Below the pieces are notes generated by a model. It saw only the letters and a program-made list of their open reading frames with translations. It was not told where the DNA came from and searched no databases. This document shows positions 1 to 9,083 of a stretch of DNA of 64,000 nt, one piece after another. Each line of letters opens with the position of its first letter. Position 1 is the first letter of the stretch. Position numbers and translations under genes: made by a program. Origin of the DNA: Flammeovirgaceae bacterium UBA7330 (GTDB lineage Bacteria; Bacteroidota; Bacteroidia; Cytophagales; Cyclobacteriaceae); assembly GCA_002471275.1 (NCBI GenBank), contig DKPQ01000018.1:58869-122868 (forward strand), in the 5' to 3' direction.

Positions 1-50
1 TCCTTGTCTTTATAATTGTGAATTAAAATTTTGTCAAACACTAACCGATC

Positions 51-752
51 ATGATTAAGTTTTCTGCCATTCTTTTTCTCATTGTCCTTGTGAGTCCTGC
101 AATAGGCCAAATAATTGCAGTAAAAGGTGAACATTATGGTCTTGTTGATAATAGAGGAAAAACTTTATTAAACTTTAAATATCAACAAATTAGAAATTTC
201 CCAAACTCCCATTACTTCCTTGTTAAGGAAAATGATTTATTCGGTTTATATACAAGCCACGGAAAAAGGATGGTGGCTATTAAATATCATCAAATTGATA
301 CTTTTCCGGATTCTCCTTTCTGTTTAGTTCTGAAAGACGATCTCTATGGGCTTATAAATCACCGGGGTAAGAAAATGGTACCGATAAAGTATCAAAGCAT
401 AAGAAGAATGCAAGGCAGTCCCTTTATGGTGGCTAAAAGAGGTGGTTTATATGGCCTTATCGACAGTAGAGGTAAGAAGAGAATACCTGTAAAGTATGAG
501 GGTTTAGTAAAATTTGGTGACACACCTTATTATTTAGTGAATCAGGATGGAAAGTATGGACTCGTGGATTTTAGGGGTAGAGTTAAGGTGCCTATGGAAT
601 ATCAAAGTATAGGTCAGGTCGTTGGAAGTCCCTATTATTTAGTGAAGAGAAAGGACAAATATGGATTCGTAAACTACAAAGGAAAGGTGATTGTCAAAAC
701 AAAAGCTATGGATATAGATCAGGCCATCCAGTTGCTAAACCATCGAAATTGA
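51..752 (+). CDS. WG-repeat exported protein
   Basis: A 233-residue protein with an N-terminal signal peptide (hydrophobic core at about residues 4-17, ending near IGQ) followed by six tandem WG-type repeats of roughly 33-35 residues. Each repeat carries the signature Y-G-L/F-x-(D/N)-x-x-G-(K/R) followed by a K-Y turn, for example YGLVDNRGK and YGLINHRGK. Tyrosine replaces the tryptophan of the classical WG motif in every unit. WG repeats are common in secreted or cell-surface Bacteroidota proteins and are presumed to be binding or structural; no enzymatic function is implied. It converges on the SRAP gene, with stops only 12 bases apart. The repeat family is confident, the molecular role unknown. 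Confidence 0.85.
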   Translation: MIKFSAILFLIVLVSPAIGQIIAVKGEHYGLVDNRGKTLLNFKYQQIRNFPNSHYFLVKENDLFGLYTSHGKRMVAIKYHQIDTFPDSPFCLVLKDDLYGLINHRGKKMVPIKYQSIRRMQGSPFMVAKRGGLYGLIDSRGKKRIPVKYEGLVKFGDTPYYLVNQDGKYGLVDFRGRVKVPMEYQSIGQVVGSPYYLVKRKDKYGFVNYKGKVIVKTKAMDIDQAIQLLNHRN

Positions 753-763
753 GTGATCCCAAC

Positions 764-1462
764 TCAATTGAACAAAGTGTAATTCCCATGCTGATCGGAT
801 GGCAAAGTGGCTTTGATCAGGCCTGCGTGATCGTTGTCGAGGCTTGAGATAAGCGGGGATACCGGATGAAACTTAAGTTTTTCTATTTTACTGTTGAGAT
901 AGAGGTCAGGATTCTCATCAATTTCAGATTCATGATTCAGCCATTGTTTTAAGGCCTCACCGGTGAGGATCAGAGGCATATCTTCCTGGTAAGCTGCTAC
1001 CTGCATGCTGGCAGGGCAGGTGAGCATGATGAATGTATTGGACGGATTTCCATCCATGTCTTCGTAGGATTCCCATAAAGCGGCGATCCCGAAGGGTTTT
1101 TGCTCACTTTGATAGAAATAATAAGGCACCCTTTTGGCTTTTCCTATTTGCTTCCAGAGATAAAAGCCGTCTGCAAGCACCACACATCGATTTTCTTTCA
1201 AGCCTCGATGATACATTTTCTTTTCGAAAGCCTGCTGCACCGGAAGGTTGAAGAGTTTTGGACTAATGCTTTTATTGTTGGACCATTTGGAGATCAAACC
1301 CCAGGTCATTTGCTGAATGGTATCCGGTTGTGTGCTGAGCAAAACAGCCAGCTCCTGTGTAGGTCCTGCGTTGTATGTAGGTTGAAATCCATCAACGTCA
1401 TTCACACCAAAGATGCGTTTGATGATATCTGAACTGACAGTAATGGAGTATCGGTCACACAT
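764..1462 (-). CDS. SRAP (YedK/HMCES-like) protein with degenerate active site
   Basis: A 232-residue SOS-response-associated peptidase family protein. Family members use Cys2, exposed after Met removal, to form a thiazolidine crosslink with abasic sites in single-stranded DNA. Cys2 is present (MCDRYS), as are the WG turn, an Asn matching YedK Asn75 (residue 72) and the C-terminal HPVS motif. By my alignment to E. coli YedK, the catalytic Glu105 of the F-E-W motif is Leu102 here (GFYLW) and His160 of the I-H-D-R motif is Gln159 (YQEDMP). Length is normal and the frame is intact, so this looks like a diverged paralogue rather than a pseudogene. DNA crosslinking may be slower, altered or absent. 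Confidence 0.85.
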   Translation of the reverse strand: MCDRYSITVSSDIIKRIFGVNDVDGFQPTYNAGPTQELAVLLSTQPDTIQQMTWGLISKWSNNKSISPKLFNLPVQQAFEKKMYHRGLKENRCVVLADGFYLWKQIGKAKRVPYYFYQSEQKPFGIAALWESYEDMDGNPSNTFIMLTCPASMQVAAYQEDMPLILTGEALKQWLNHESEIDENPDLYLNSKIEKLKFHPVSPLISSLDNDHAGLIKATLPSDQHGNYTLFN

Positions 1463-1495
1463 GAAGGCTGAAAGTTAAACAGGCTTGGCAGAATA

Positions 1496-2452
1496 TCAGT
1501 ATTCCCGGCTAAATTTCAAGGCTCTTTCTTCCGACCAAAAAAGTCCTTGTTTATTGAACCGGGAAAAGCCCACATGGCCTCCGACTGTCGGTGTTTCGAA
1601 ATACACCATATTCAGATCCGATGCCAGCCCAGGATCCAGAGATTCGCCAGGCAAGAACGGATCATTCAACGCATTTACAATGAGGGTAGGTACTTTGATG
1701 CCGGACAGGAAGTGTTTGGAGGAGTTTTGCGTGTAGTAATCCTCGGCCCCCCTGAATCCATGCAGTGGTCCGGTGTACAATTCGTCAAAATCGCGAACAG
1801 TTTTCACTCGTTTCAACAATGAGGAGTCAATCTTGTCAGGCATGATTTCAGCTTTTCTGATGATTTTGTTGCGTAGCAATCTCAAAAACCTGGCTTCATA
1901 GATATAGCAGTTGGGAGTGGAAAGATTATCCGAACCCGAAGAAAGGTCGAGTGGCGCAGAGATAGCAATGGCTCTTTTTATCTGAGAAGGTCGTGCTTTT
2001 TCACCTAGATATTTTAATGTGAGATTTCCACCGAGGCTAAATCCAACAAGTGTGATATCATCATATTCATCTTTGAAACGATCCACAACCACTTCCAGGT
2101 CATGTGTAGCCCCGCTGTGATAAAACTGTGGCTGAAGGTTCATCTCTTCACCACATCCCCGATAGTTCCAGGCACAAACATCATAGTTGTCGATGAAGAA
2201 TGCTTTAACCATCCCCAATATATAAGGTCTTGTACTATCTCCTTCCAGCCCATGTTGAACAATGAGTAATCTCCCGGAATTTTTCTGATAAATGTCACAG
2301 GCGATGAAATCATTATCCGGTGTTTTTAGTTTTTCTTTTGTCGGAACCGGAAGCCCTTCTATTTTTCGGAATAAGGCCGGATAGATGGTTTCCAGGTGCT
2401 GATTAAATAGGAAAAACGGACGTCGATAGTCGTTGATTTGTCTTGAGGGCAT
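1496..2452 (-). CDS. YheT-family alpha/beta hydrolase
   Basis: A 318-residue alpha/beta-hydrolase of the YheT/ABHD1-3 family. Features seen: the family N-terminus with the FNQHLETIYPALFR stretch, the nucleophile elbow G-F-S-L-G-G-N, an acidic residue in NALNDPF, and a late His in GGHVGF, giving a complete Ser-Asp-His triad. Cys-W-N-Y-R-G-C-G-E matches the oxyanion/strand region of the family. It is cytoplasmic with no signal peptide. Natural substrates of bacterial YheT proteins are not well defined (carboxyl esters or lipids are likely). It is divergently arranged with the downstream E2 gene. Confidence 0.88.
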   Translation of the reverse strand: MPSRQINDYRRPFFLFNQHLETIYPALFRKIEGLPVPTKEKLKTPDNDFIACDIYQKNSGRLLIVQHGLEGDSTRPYILGMVKAFFIDNYDVCAWNYRGCGEEMNLQPQFYHSGATHDLEVVVDRFKDEYDDITLVGFSLGGNLTLKYLGEKARPSQIKRAIAISAPLDLSSGSDNLSTPNCYIYEARFLRLLRNKIIRKAEIMPDKIDSSLLKRVKTVRDFDELYTGPLHGFRGAEDYYTQNSSKHFLSGIKVPTLIVNALNDPFLPGESLDPGLASDLNMVYFETPTVGGHVGFSRFNKQGLFWSEERALKFSREY

Positions 2453-2547
2453 CAGTTTTTAAGTCCTAATTGTGGAATTTTCCAGGGATTTAAACATTCT
2501 GTCAAATTAATAGAATCAAAGATGTTACCAAAAAAGGTGCTTATGTT

Positions 2548-2555
2548 TAACTTTG
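2548..2555 (+). promoter_or_regulatory. candidate Bacteroidota -7 element for the E2 gene
   Basis: TAACTTTG fits the Bacteroidota sigma-ABfr -7 consensus TAnnTTTG and lies 35 bases upstream of the E2 start codon in the divergent intergenic region. No convincing TTG -33 element is visible at the expected spacing, so this is a weak call from one motif only. Confidence 0.3.
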
Positions 2556-2590
2556 AAAAATATTCTTAACTGTAAAACTATTCCCCGGAA

Positions 2591-4231
2591 ATGGCTGAAG
2601 TAATAAAAATGCCCAAGATGAGTGATACCATGGAAGAAGGTGTGATCGCATCATGGTTGAAAAAAGAAGGTGATGAAATAAGTTCAGGTGACATACTGGC
2701 AGAAGTAGAGACAGACAAAGCAACCATGGAGTTGGAATCCTACCAGGATGGTGTTTTGCTTCATATCGGTGTGAAGGAGAAGGAAACCGTGCCTGTTGAT
2801 GGAGTGATCGCTATCATTGGGGAAAAAGGTGAAGATATAAGTGCGCTGATCAAAGAAATTGAAAGCGGAGGAGGAAGCAATGGTGAGTCAACAGCTTCCG
2901 AAGCAGCTCCTGCTGCTGAAAGTTCTGCGCCGGCAGAGGACATAGATACATCCAATATCAATGCTACCGTGGTGAAGATGCCAAAGATGAGCGACACCAT
3001 GGAGGAAGGTGTGATTGCACAATGGATCAAGAAGGTAGGTGATAAAGTAGAAAGTGGTGACATTCTTGCCGAGGTAGAGACCGATAAGGCAACCATGGAA
3101 CTTGAAGCATATGATGAGGGTGTCTTGTTATATACAGCAGTGCCGGATGGTGGATCGGTACCGGTAGATGGTGTGATCGCAGTGATCGGAGAGAAAGGTG
3201 CTGACTATGAGACCTTGATCAAAGCAGAGACAGCCGGATCTAAACCAGAGAAAAAAGAAGAGTCAAAATCTTCACAGACAGCAGCCTCTAGTGCACCTCA
3301 GGCTACACCACAGCCCGCAGCACCTGCTGCTTCTTCAGCCTCTAGCAATGGAAGAATTAAGGCTTCTCCATTGGCCAAGAAGTTGGCAGAAGAAAAAGGC
3401 ATTGACATCTCTCAGGTGAGCGGCTCCGGTGATGGCGGAAGAATCGTAAAACGAGACATAGAAGAATTTAAACCTTCAGCTGCACCAGCACCTGCTGCTG
3501 CTGAAAAATCAGGAGGTACTACCATCAGCCTGCCACAGGTAGTTGGTGAAGAGCGATCTGAAGATATTCCTGTCACACAAATGCGTAAAACCATCGCCAG
3601 ACGATTGGGTGAGAGCAAGTTCTCAGCGCCGCATTTTTACCTGACCATGGAGATCAACATGGATAAGGCCATTGAGGCACGTAAGAGTATGAATGAGATA
3701 TCTCCTGTAAAAATCTCTTTCAATGACTTGGTGTTGAAAGCAAGTGCAGCAGCTCTCAGACAGCATCCTGATGTAAATGTTTCCTGGCAGGGAGACAAGA
3801 TGGTAAAACATCATCATATCCATATCGGGGTAGCCATGGCATTGCCGGAAGGGCTGATTGTACCTGTAGTAAGATTTGCCGATAATAAGACACTTTCTCA
3901 CATCTCAGCCGAAGTAAAAGATCTGGCTGACAGAGCTAAGAACAAGAAATTGAGCCCGGATGACTATACTGGTAATACGTTCAGCGTTTCAAACCTTGGA
4001 ATGTTTGGTATCGATGAGTTTACTGCCATCATCAATCCACCGGATGCATGTATCCTGGCTGTAGGAGGCATCAAGGAAACGGTTGTGGTTAAAAATGGTG
4101 AAATGAAGCCGGGTAATGTAATGAAAGTGACCCTTTCATGTGATCACAGAGCTGTGGATGGAGCTGTCGGAGCAGCATTCTTACAGACACTGAAAGGCTT
4201 CCTTGAAGATCCTGTCAGAATCCTTATTTAA
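2591..4231 (+). CDS. pdhC: Pyruvate dehydrogenase complex E2 (dihydrolipoamide acetyltransferase), two lipoyl domains
   Basis: A 546-residue 2-oxoacid dehydrogenase acyltransferase. Two lipoyl domains (about residues 1-78 and 127-205) each carry the lipoylation motif E-T-D-K-A-T-M-E-L-E. They are joined by Ala/Pro/Ser-rich linkers to a peripheral subunit-binding domain (about 257-293, starting KASPLAKKLA) and a catalytic domain (about 330-546) ending with the active-site motif S-C-D-H-R-A-V-D-G. It transfers the acetyl group from E1 to CoA. The tandem lipoyl arrangement and sequence favour the pyruvate rather than oxoglutarate complex. E1 and E3 genes are not adjacent; hslV follows 24 bases later on the same strand. 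Confidence 0.92.
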   Translation: MAEVIKMPKMSDTMEEGVIASWLKKEGDEISSGDILAEVETDKATMELESYQDGVLLHIGVKEKETVPVDGVIAIIGEKGEDISALIKEIESGGGSNGESTASEAAPAAESSAPAEDIDTSNINATVVKMPKMSDTMEEGVIAQWIKKVGDKVESGDILAEVETDKATMELEAYDEGVLLYTAVPDGGSVPVDGVIAVIGEKGADYETLIKAETAGSKPEKKEESKSSQTAASSAPQATPQPAAPAASSASSNGRIKASPLAKKLAEEKGIDISQVSGSGDGGRIVKRDIEEFKPSAAPAPAAAEKSGGTTISLPQVVGEERSEDIPVTQMRKTIARRLGESKFSAPHFYLTMEINMDKAIEARKSMNEISPVKISFNDLVLKASAAALRQHPDVNVSWQGDKMVKHHHIHIGVAMALPEGLIVPVVRFADNKTLSHISAEVKDLADRAKNKKLSPDDYTGNTFSVSNLGMFGIDEFTAIINPPDACILAVGGIKETVVVKNGEMKPGNVMKVTLSCDHRAVDGAVGAAFLQTLKGFLEDPVRILI

Positions 4232-4255
4232 GGTATTTTCATACACACATATTAA

Positions 4256-4801
4256 ATGGGAAAGGAAAAAATCCGTTCTACGACCGTATTGGCCATTAAG
4301 CACAATGGTAAAGTTGCCATTGGTGCGGATGGTCAGGCTACTTTTGGAAATACCGTAGCCAAGAGTAATGTGAAGAAGATCCGAAAGCTTCAGGATGGAA
4401 AAATCGTGACTGGTTTTGCCGGGTCTACGGCAGATGCATTTACACTTTTGGAACGGTTTGATGAGAAGCTTGGTGCTTATTCCGGCAACCTGAAACGCGC
4501 TGCAGTTGAGCTGGCTAAAGACTGGCGTACAGACAGGTACCTGAGAAGGCTGGAAGCCATGATGATCGTAGCAGATAAAGAAGAAGTGCTCATCATATCC
4601 GGAACTGGCGATGTGCTGGAACCGGACAATGAGATTGCCGCTATAGGATCAGGAAGCATGTACGCCCAGGCGGCAGCCACAGCATTGAAGAAGCATGCAC
4701 CCAACCTCAGTGCCAAAGAGATGGTAACAGAGGGATTGAACATCGCGGCAGATATCTGCATATATACCAATCACAACCTGGTGGTTGAGACGATAGATTA
4801 A
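4256..4801 (+). CDS. hslV: ATP-dependent protease subunit HslV (ClpQ)
   Basis: A 181-residue HslV peptidase, the proteasome-beta-like chamber of the HslUV complex. A short propeptide (MGKEKIRS) precedes the nucleophile Thr in S-T-T-V-L-A, followed by the family signatures IGADGQATFGN and GFAGSTADAFTL, and a C-terminal CIYTNHNL. Length matches the family. The ATPase partner HslU is not in the window, so it must be encoded elsewhere. It sits 24 bases after the E2 gene and may be cotranscribed with it; a strong terminator hairpin follows. Confidence 0.95.
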   Translation: MGKEKIRSTTVLAIKHNGKVAIGADGQATFGNTVAKSNVKKIRKLQDGKIVTGFAGSTADAFTLLERFDEKLGAYSGNLKRAAVELAKDWRTDRYLRRLEAMMIVADKEEVLIISGTGDVLEPDNEIAAIGSGSMYAQAAATALKKHAPNLSAKEMVTEGLNIAADICIYTNHNLVVETID

Positions 4802-4822
4802 GCACTAAATACGAACAAAACT

Positions 4823-4858
4823 AAACTAAAAAACGCCCCTAAGGGCGTTTTTTAGTTT
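4823..4858. terminator. bidirectional rho-independent terminator
   Basis: Perfect 16-bp inverted repeat: arms 4823-4838 and 4843-4858, loop CTAA. The stem has a GC core (CGCCC/GGGCG) and a run of A then T in the arms, so both strands end in a U-tract. It lies between convergent hslV (+) and the M16 peptidase gene (-) and probably terminates both. Confidence 0.92.
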
Positions 4859-4882
4859 GACTCCTTTTTGAATAATACCTGA

Positions 4883-7744
4883 TTATCTGTCGGTTTGAAG
4901 TACCGTCTCTTCCACAACTTCACCCTTTGGATCCAGTTCTACCAGTTCATAACCCAGTTTCTCCAGTTTAGATCTGTTTGAAGCGCCATCACCAACGACC
5001 AGGATGTACATATTATCATTGTCCAGGTACTTATTGGCCAGGGCATTGATCTCTTTCCTGGAAATGCCTTTGATGATCTTGGTTTGCTCATCTACAAAAC
5101 TCTTATCCAGATTGTAATGGACGATCTGTCTGAGGAAACCAGCTTTCTGACCTGGAGTTTCATAGCTTCTGGCATCCCGCTGTCCAATGGAGCGTCGCAT
5201 AAATTCCAGTTCGGCATCTGTGATCCCTTTTGCTTTGTAATCCGTGATCTCTTTTACAAATTCCACTACAGCACTATCTGTGGCTGAAGCCAGTACCCCT
5301 GCATAAGCCAGGTAGGGGCCGGGATCTTCGGTTGAGTTGAAATAACTTCTGGCACCATACGTCCACCCTTTGTCCTCCCGCAGGTTGATGTTTATTCTGC
5401 TATTGAAAGCTCCCCCGAGTGGATAATTCATTAAGTACGATTTGAAGTAATCGCCGGTAGCATCATATTTTAAATCTGTCATATATCCAATACGGATTTG
5501 TGACTGGGGAGCATCCGGTTTGTCCACAAGGTAGATTTTGGTTGGATCTCCAGACTTTGGTTTGGGGAGGTCAGGCACTTTGACGTTCTTGTTTTCCCAG
5601 GACTTTAGGAAGCCCAGCTTCGGTAAGATCTCCTTTTTCTCTATATCGCCAACAATGACCAGCTCACCCAGGTTTGGGGAATAATATTTAGCATAAAATG
5701 CTTTCACATCTTCCAGGGTAATATTAGCTACCGTTTCTTCTATACCCTCGGTAGGAACGGAATAAATATGTTCATCACCATACAACAACCTGTTAAAAAC
5801 CTGTGAAGCAATAGCAGATGGATCTTTTTGATTGGCGATGATCCCTTCCATCTGCTGCTTGATCACCCGATCAAAGTCTACTTGCTGGAATCCGGGTCGC
5901 AGGAGAATCTCTTCTGTTAGCTCCAGCGTCCTATCCAGGTTTTTCTTCAATGTATTGATGCTGACTGTTGTGCCGTCCCTGTCGGCACTGATGTCGATGC
6001 TACTTCCGATTTTTCGGAGTTCTTCCTGTATGGCCTCTGCCGAGTAATGCTCAGTAGACTCATTCATCATGGAAGCAGTAATTTGTGCCAAACCACTTTT
6101 TGTGGGTTCGTAAGCGTCAAATTTATGTCCACCAACCAGCGTAAGCTGAATAGCTACTGTTGGGATCTCATCACTTTTAGTCCCAATGATTTCAATGCCA
6201 TTTTCAAATGTGGTTTCCCAGAAGTCGGGAACTTTTACCAATGGACTTGGGCCCGGTTTTGGCTTCACGCTCCGGTCAAATGACTCTTTTGTGGGTTTAT
6301 TGTACGTCAGACCACTGTAGTCAGTGGTAGGGAATGGGTTGTCTCCACTGGTTTGTCTTTCAAAATTATCAGGCTTAGCAGGAGCGGTCTCACCATCCGG
6401 AAGATAACTCAGGATTACACCAGGCTGCATATAGATGTATTTATTGAATGCCTTCATCACATCTTCTGCTGTCAGATCAAGGTACCGCTGCAGGTCCTTG
6501 TTGACCAGGTTGGGGTTGCCAAAGGCATATTGGTATCGGGCAAGCTGTGAGACCTTACCACTTACACTCGCTAATCCGTTAATGAAATTCGCTTCCATGT
6601 TGGCTTTGAATTTGATAAGGTCATCCTCACTTACGCCATTCTTGGCAAATTCATCGAGTATTTGTCTAACCTCTGTTTCAAAACCGGATAAAGTCTGGCC
6701 CGGGTAAGGCAATACAAACATGGTAAACTCACCGGAGTGCTCAGCGGCAGGGTGAAATACCGAAGCCTGGATGGCTTTTTGAGTCAATACAAACTTTTTG
6801 AAGAAGTAAGAGCTTTGTCCTGTTCCTAAAATTTCGGAGAGACAATCCAGAGGGGCTTCGTCTTCATGCATATTTGGCACCGTAGGATAGGTAAACATGA
6901 GTGCCGGGAACCGAATGTTGTTGTCTACATGTGAAATATATCGGTCAGCCTCAATCAATGGAGGATCGAGGTCCAGCTTCTCTACTTCGGGTCCTTTGGG
7001 GATACTTCCAAAATACTTCTCCACCAGAGGAACTACTTTTTTCGGGTCCACATCACCTCCTATGGTGAGTGCCGCATTGTTCGGTCCATACCACCTTAAG
7101 AAGAATTTTTTAAGGTCATTCAGGTCTGCTCTATCAAGGTCTTCCAGATAGCCTATCGTAGGCCATGAATAGGGATGCCCATAAGGATAGACGGCAGCGA
7201 TGGTTTTTTCATTCCACATCCCATATGGACGGTTTAGCGATGTTTGACCTTTTTCATTCTTTACCGTTGCACGTTGAATCTCAAACTTCTTCTGAGTGAC
7301 TGCATCCAGGAAGAATCCCATGCGATCGGCCTCCAGCCAAAGCATGGTTTCCAGCTGGTTGCTGGGCACCGTTTCATAGTAATTGGTTCTGTCACGATTA
7401 GTAGAACCGTTTAATGTCCCACCTGATTCAGTGACAATTTTGAAATGCTCTTCATCAGCTACGTGGTCAGAACCCTGAAACATCATGTGCTCAAAAAAAT
7501 GGGCAAATCCGGATTTGCCAAGCTCTTCTCTGGCGGAACCCACATGATAAGTGACATCGACATGAACGAGAGGATCAGAGTGATCTTCATGGATGATCAG
7601 GGTCAACCCATTTTCCAGTTCGTACTTTTCGTAGGGGATTGCCAGACCATTTTCATTTTTCGTGACTTTTTCAATGAGCCTGGTTTGTGATCGAGCAGTC
7701 ACCACGAAAGCAACGGCAAGACATATTAAGATTATTTTTTTCAT
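4883..7744 (-). CDS. Two-domain M16 zinc metallopeptidase
   Basis: About 953 residues when started at the internal Met that begins a good signal peptide (KKIILICLAVAFVVTARSQ); a longer reading starts at 7777 but adds 11 polar residues before it. The first M16 domain has the inverted zinc motif H-F-F-E-H (H82, E85, H86 of the trimmed protein), and a downstream Glu-containing segment (VKNEKGQ) could supply the third ligand. The C-terminal half holds a second M16 repeat without HxxEH, as usual for the non-catalytic clamshell half. Likely periplasmic peptide degradation or processing. It stands alone, between the hslV terminator and a DOPA-dioxygenase homologue. Confidence 0.9.
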   Translation of the reverse strand: MKKIILICLAVAFVVTARSQTRLIEKVTKNENGLAIPYEKYELENGLTLIIHEDHSDPLVHVDVTYHVGSAREELGKSGFAHFFEHMMFQGSDHVADEEHFKIVTESGGTLNGSTNRDRTNYYETVPSNQLETMLWLEADRMGFFLDAVTQKKFEIQRATVKNEKGQTSLNRPYGMWNEKTIAAVYPYGHPYSWPTIGYLEDLDRADLNDLKKFFLRWYGPNNAALTIGGDVDPKKVVPLVEKYFGSIPKGPEVEKLDLDPPLIEADRYISHVDNNIRFPALMFTYPTVPNMHEDEAPLDCLSEILGTGQSSYFFKKFVLTQKAIQASVFHPAAEHSGEFTMFVLPYPGQTLSGFETEVRQILDEFAKNGVSEDDLIKFKANMEANFINGLASVSGKVSQLARYQYAFGNPNLVNKDLQRYLDLTAEDVMKAFNKYIYMQPGVILSYLPDGETAPAKPDNFERQTSGDNPFPTTDYSGLTYNKPTKESFDRSVKPKPGPSPLVKVPDFWETTFENGIEIIGTKSDEIPTVAIQLTLVGGHKFDAYEPTKSGLAQITASMMNESTEHYSAEAIQEELRKIGSSIDISADRDGTTVSINTLKKNLDRTLELTEEILLRPGFQQVDFDRVIKQQMEGIIANQKDPSAIASQVFNRLLYGDEHIYSVPTEGIEETVANITLEDVKAFYAKYYSPNLGELVIVGDIEKKEILPKLGFLKSWENKNVKVPDLPKPKSGDPTKIYLVDKPDAPQSQIRIGYMTDLKYDATGDYFKSYLMNYPLGGAFNSRININLREDKGWTYGARSYFNSTEDPGPYLAYAGVLASATDSAVVEFVKEITDYKAKGITDAELEFMRRSIGQRDARSYETPGQKAGFLRQIVHYNLDKSFVDEQTKIIKGISRKEINALANKYLDNDNMYILVVGDGASNRSKLEKLGYELVELDPKGEVVEETVLQTDR

Positions 7745-7892
7745 GAAGCTATGATTATTGAAATCTCGATTATTCAAATATATGGATTTCCGTGAATGGA
7801 TGTTAACGGAGGAAAATGATTTACAGTTATGGTAAGAAATTACTATAAGAGGTGTACAGCCTCGGTAGAAGGTATATGAATATCACTACTTC

Positions 7893-8777
7893 TTATCCAA
7901 TCTTCACAGATGTCATCGAAAGCGATCCGGCGATTGGCTGATCGTTGAACAGGTGGATATCGTCCTGCTTATCCTGTAGGGCAAGTGAATAAAGTAAAGG
8001 CAGATAGTGTTCGGGTGTGGGAATGGAAAGCTCGAATGCCCGGCCATGTTGTTGATAATTGATCAGTGCTTCATGATTACCATCCAGGATAAAATTGTGC
8101 ATTTTCTCGCTGGCTTCCTGAGCCCAATCAAAGGCATAGGTCTCATTGAGCTTGTTCCAGGCCACCATGCGAAGATTATGGACCATGTTTCCACTTCCAA
8201 CAATCAAAATACCTCGTTCTCGCAATTTTGAGAGCTCTTTTGCCAGCTCATAATGAAATTTTGGCCCTTTGGTATAATCCAGGCTTAGCTGGATCACCGG
8301 AACATTGGCGTCCGGATACATGTGTTTGATTACTGACCAGGCTCCATGGTCAAGACCCCATTTGTCATCCAGGTATACATCAGTTGTTTGAATGAGCTGC
8401 TGGGTTTCTTTGGCTAGCTTTGGACTTCCGGGAGCAGGATATTGCACTTCGAAGAGTTCCCTGGGAAATCCGCCGAAATCATGGATGGTACGCGGATGTT
8501 CCATGGCTGTGACCATTGTTCCTCTGGTTTCCCAGTGAGCACTGATACAAAGTATTGCATTTGGCATATCAATGCCAGAAGAGACTTTTCTAAATCCCCG
8601 TACGAATTCATTTTCTTCAATGGCATTCATAGGACTGCCATGCCCAAGGAAAAGAACAGGCATTTTGGCTGTTTTGTCAAATGTAGATGTAAGGTTGTGT
8701 AGGGAATTTAGATTCATGGCTGAGTGTGTTGCAGGAGCTAATACAGCTAATGTCTTTAAAAATGTTTTTTTCTTCAT
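7893..8777 (-). CDS. 4,5-DOPA dioxygenase extradiol-like protein (YgiD/LigB family)
   Basis: A 294-residue class III extradiol ring-cleavage dioxygenase (LigB superfamily). The family start MPVLFLGHGSPMNA is preceded by about 38 extra residues with a weakly hydrophobic stretch (FLKTLAVLAPATHSA), possibly an export or tether signal. Candidate metal-binding histidines occur in GHGSPMNA, SAHWET, LDHGAWS and NMVHNL. The family cleaves catecholic rings such as L-DOPA; the real substrate here is unknown. Monocistronic by position, with a 300-base gap upstream. Confidence 0.85.
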   Translation of the reverse strand: MKKKTFLKTLAVLAPATHSAMNLNSLHNLTSTFDKTAKMPVLFLGHGSPMNAIEENEFVRGFRKVSSGIDMPNAILCISAHWETRGTMVTAMEHPRTIHDFGGFPRELFEVQYPAPGSPKLAKETQQLIQTTDVYLDDKWGLDHGAWSVIKHMYPDANVPVIQLSLDYTKGPKFHYELAKELSKLRERGILIVGSGNMVHNLRMVAWNKLNETYAFDWAQEASEKMHNFILDGNHEALINYQQHGRAFELSIPTPEHYLPLLYSLALQDKQDDIHLFNDQPIAGSLSMTSVKIG

Positions 8778-9083
8778 CGTAAAAGAATCAGAAGATCACC
8801 GTTTACTAAATATATAATAAGGCTTGCAGTTACAAATTCTAGTGTGAATTTCATCTCTAAACACATGATTTTTGAAAATCGTTTAATTGTTGACTCTTGT
8901 ATAATACCATTTGATAATTTCCTCACTAGTAGATTTTGCTTATGGCTTTAAGAAAGCCAGTCCTCCGGGTTTTGAAATTCTGAAGGTTAAACTATGATGT
9001 TACAATGAGTAGAAATGAGTTTGATGAAATGCTGTTCCATCTGGAATGTGTCCTCCCAAAAGTTTTTTAGTTTTCTTTCATTT
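8778..9083. other. intergenic stretch without a recognisable gene
   Basis: About 306 bases between the dioxygenase start and the methyltransferase end. It is AT-rich, with stops in all frames and only a short GCTTTAAGAAAGCC-type hairpin near 8943-8958. It should contain the promoter of the dioxygenase gene and the 3' end of the methyltransferase transcript; no motif could be assigned. Confidence 0.5.

Noticed and set aside
7745..7777. Upstream start for the M16 peptidase
   Set aside because: It would place 11 polar residues before a clear signal peptide; the internal Met at 7744 fits better.
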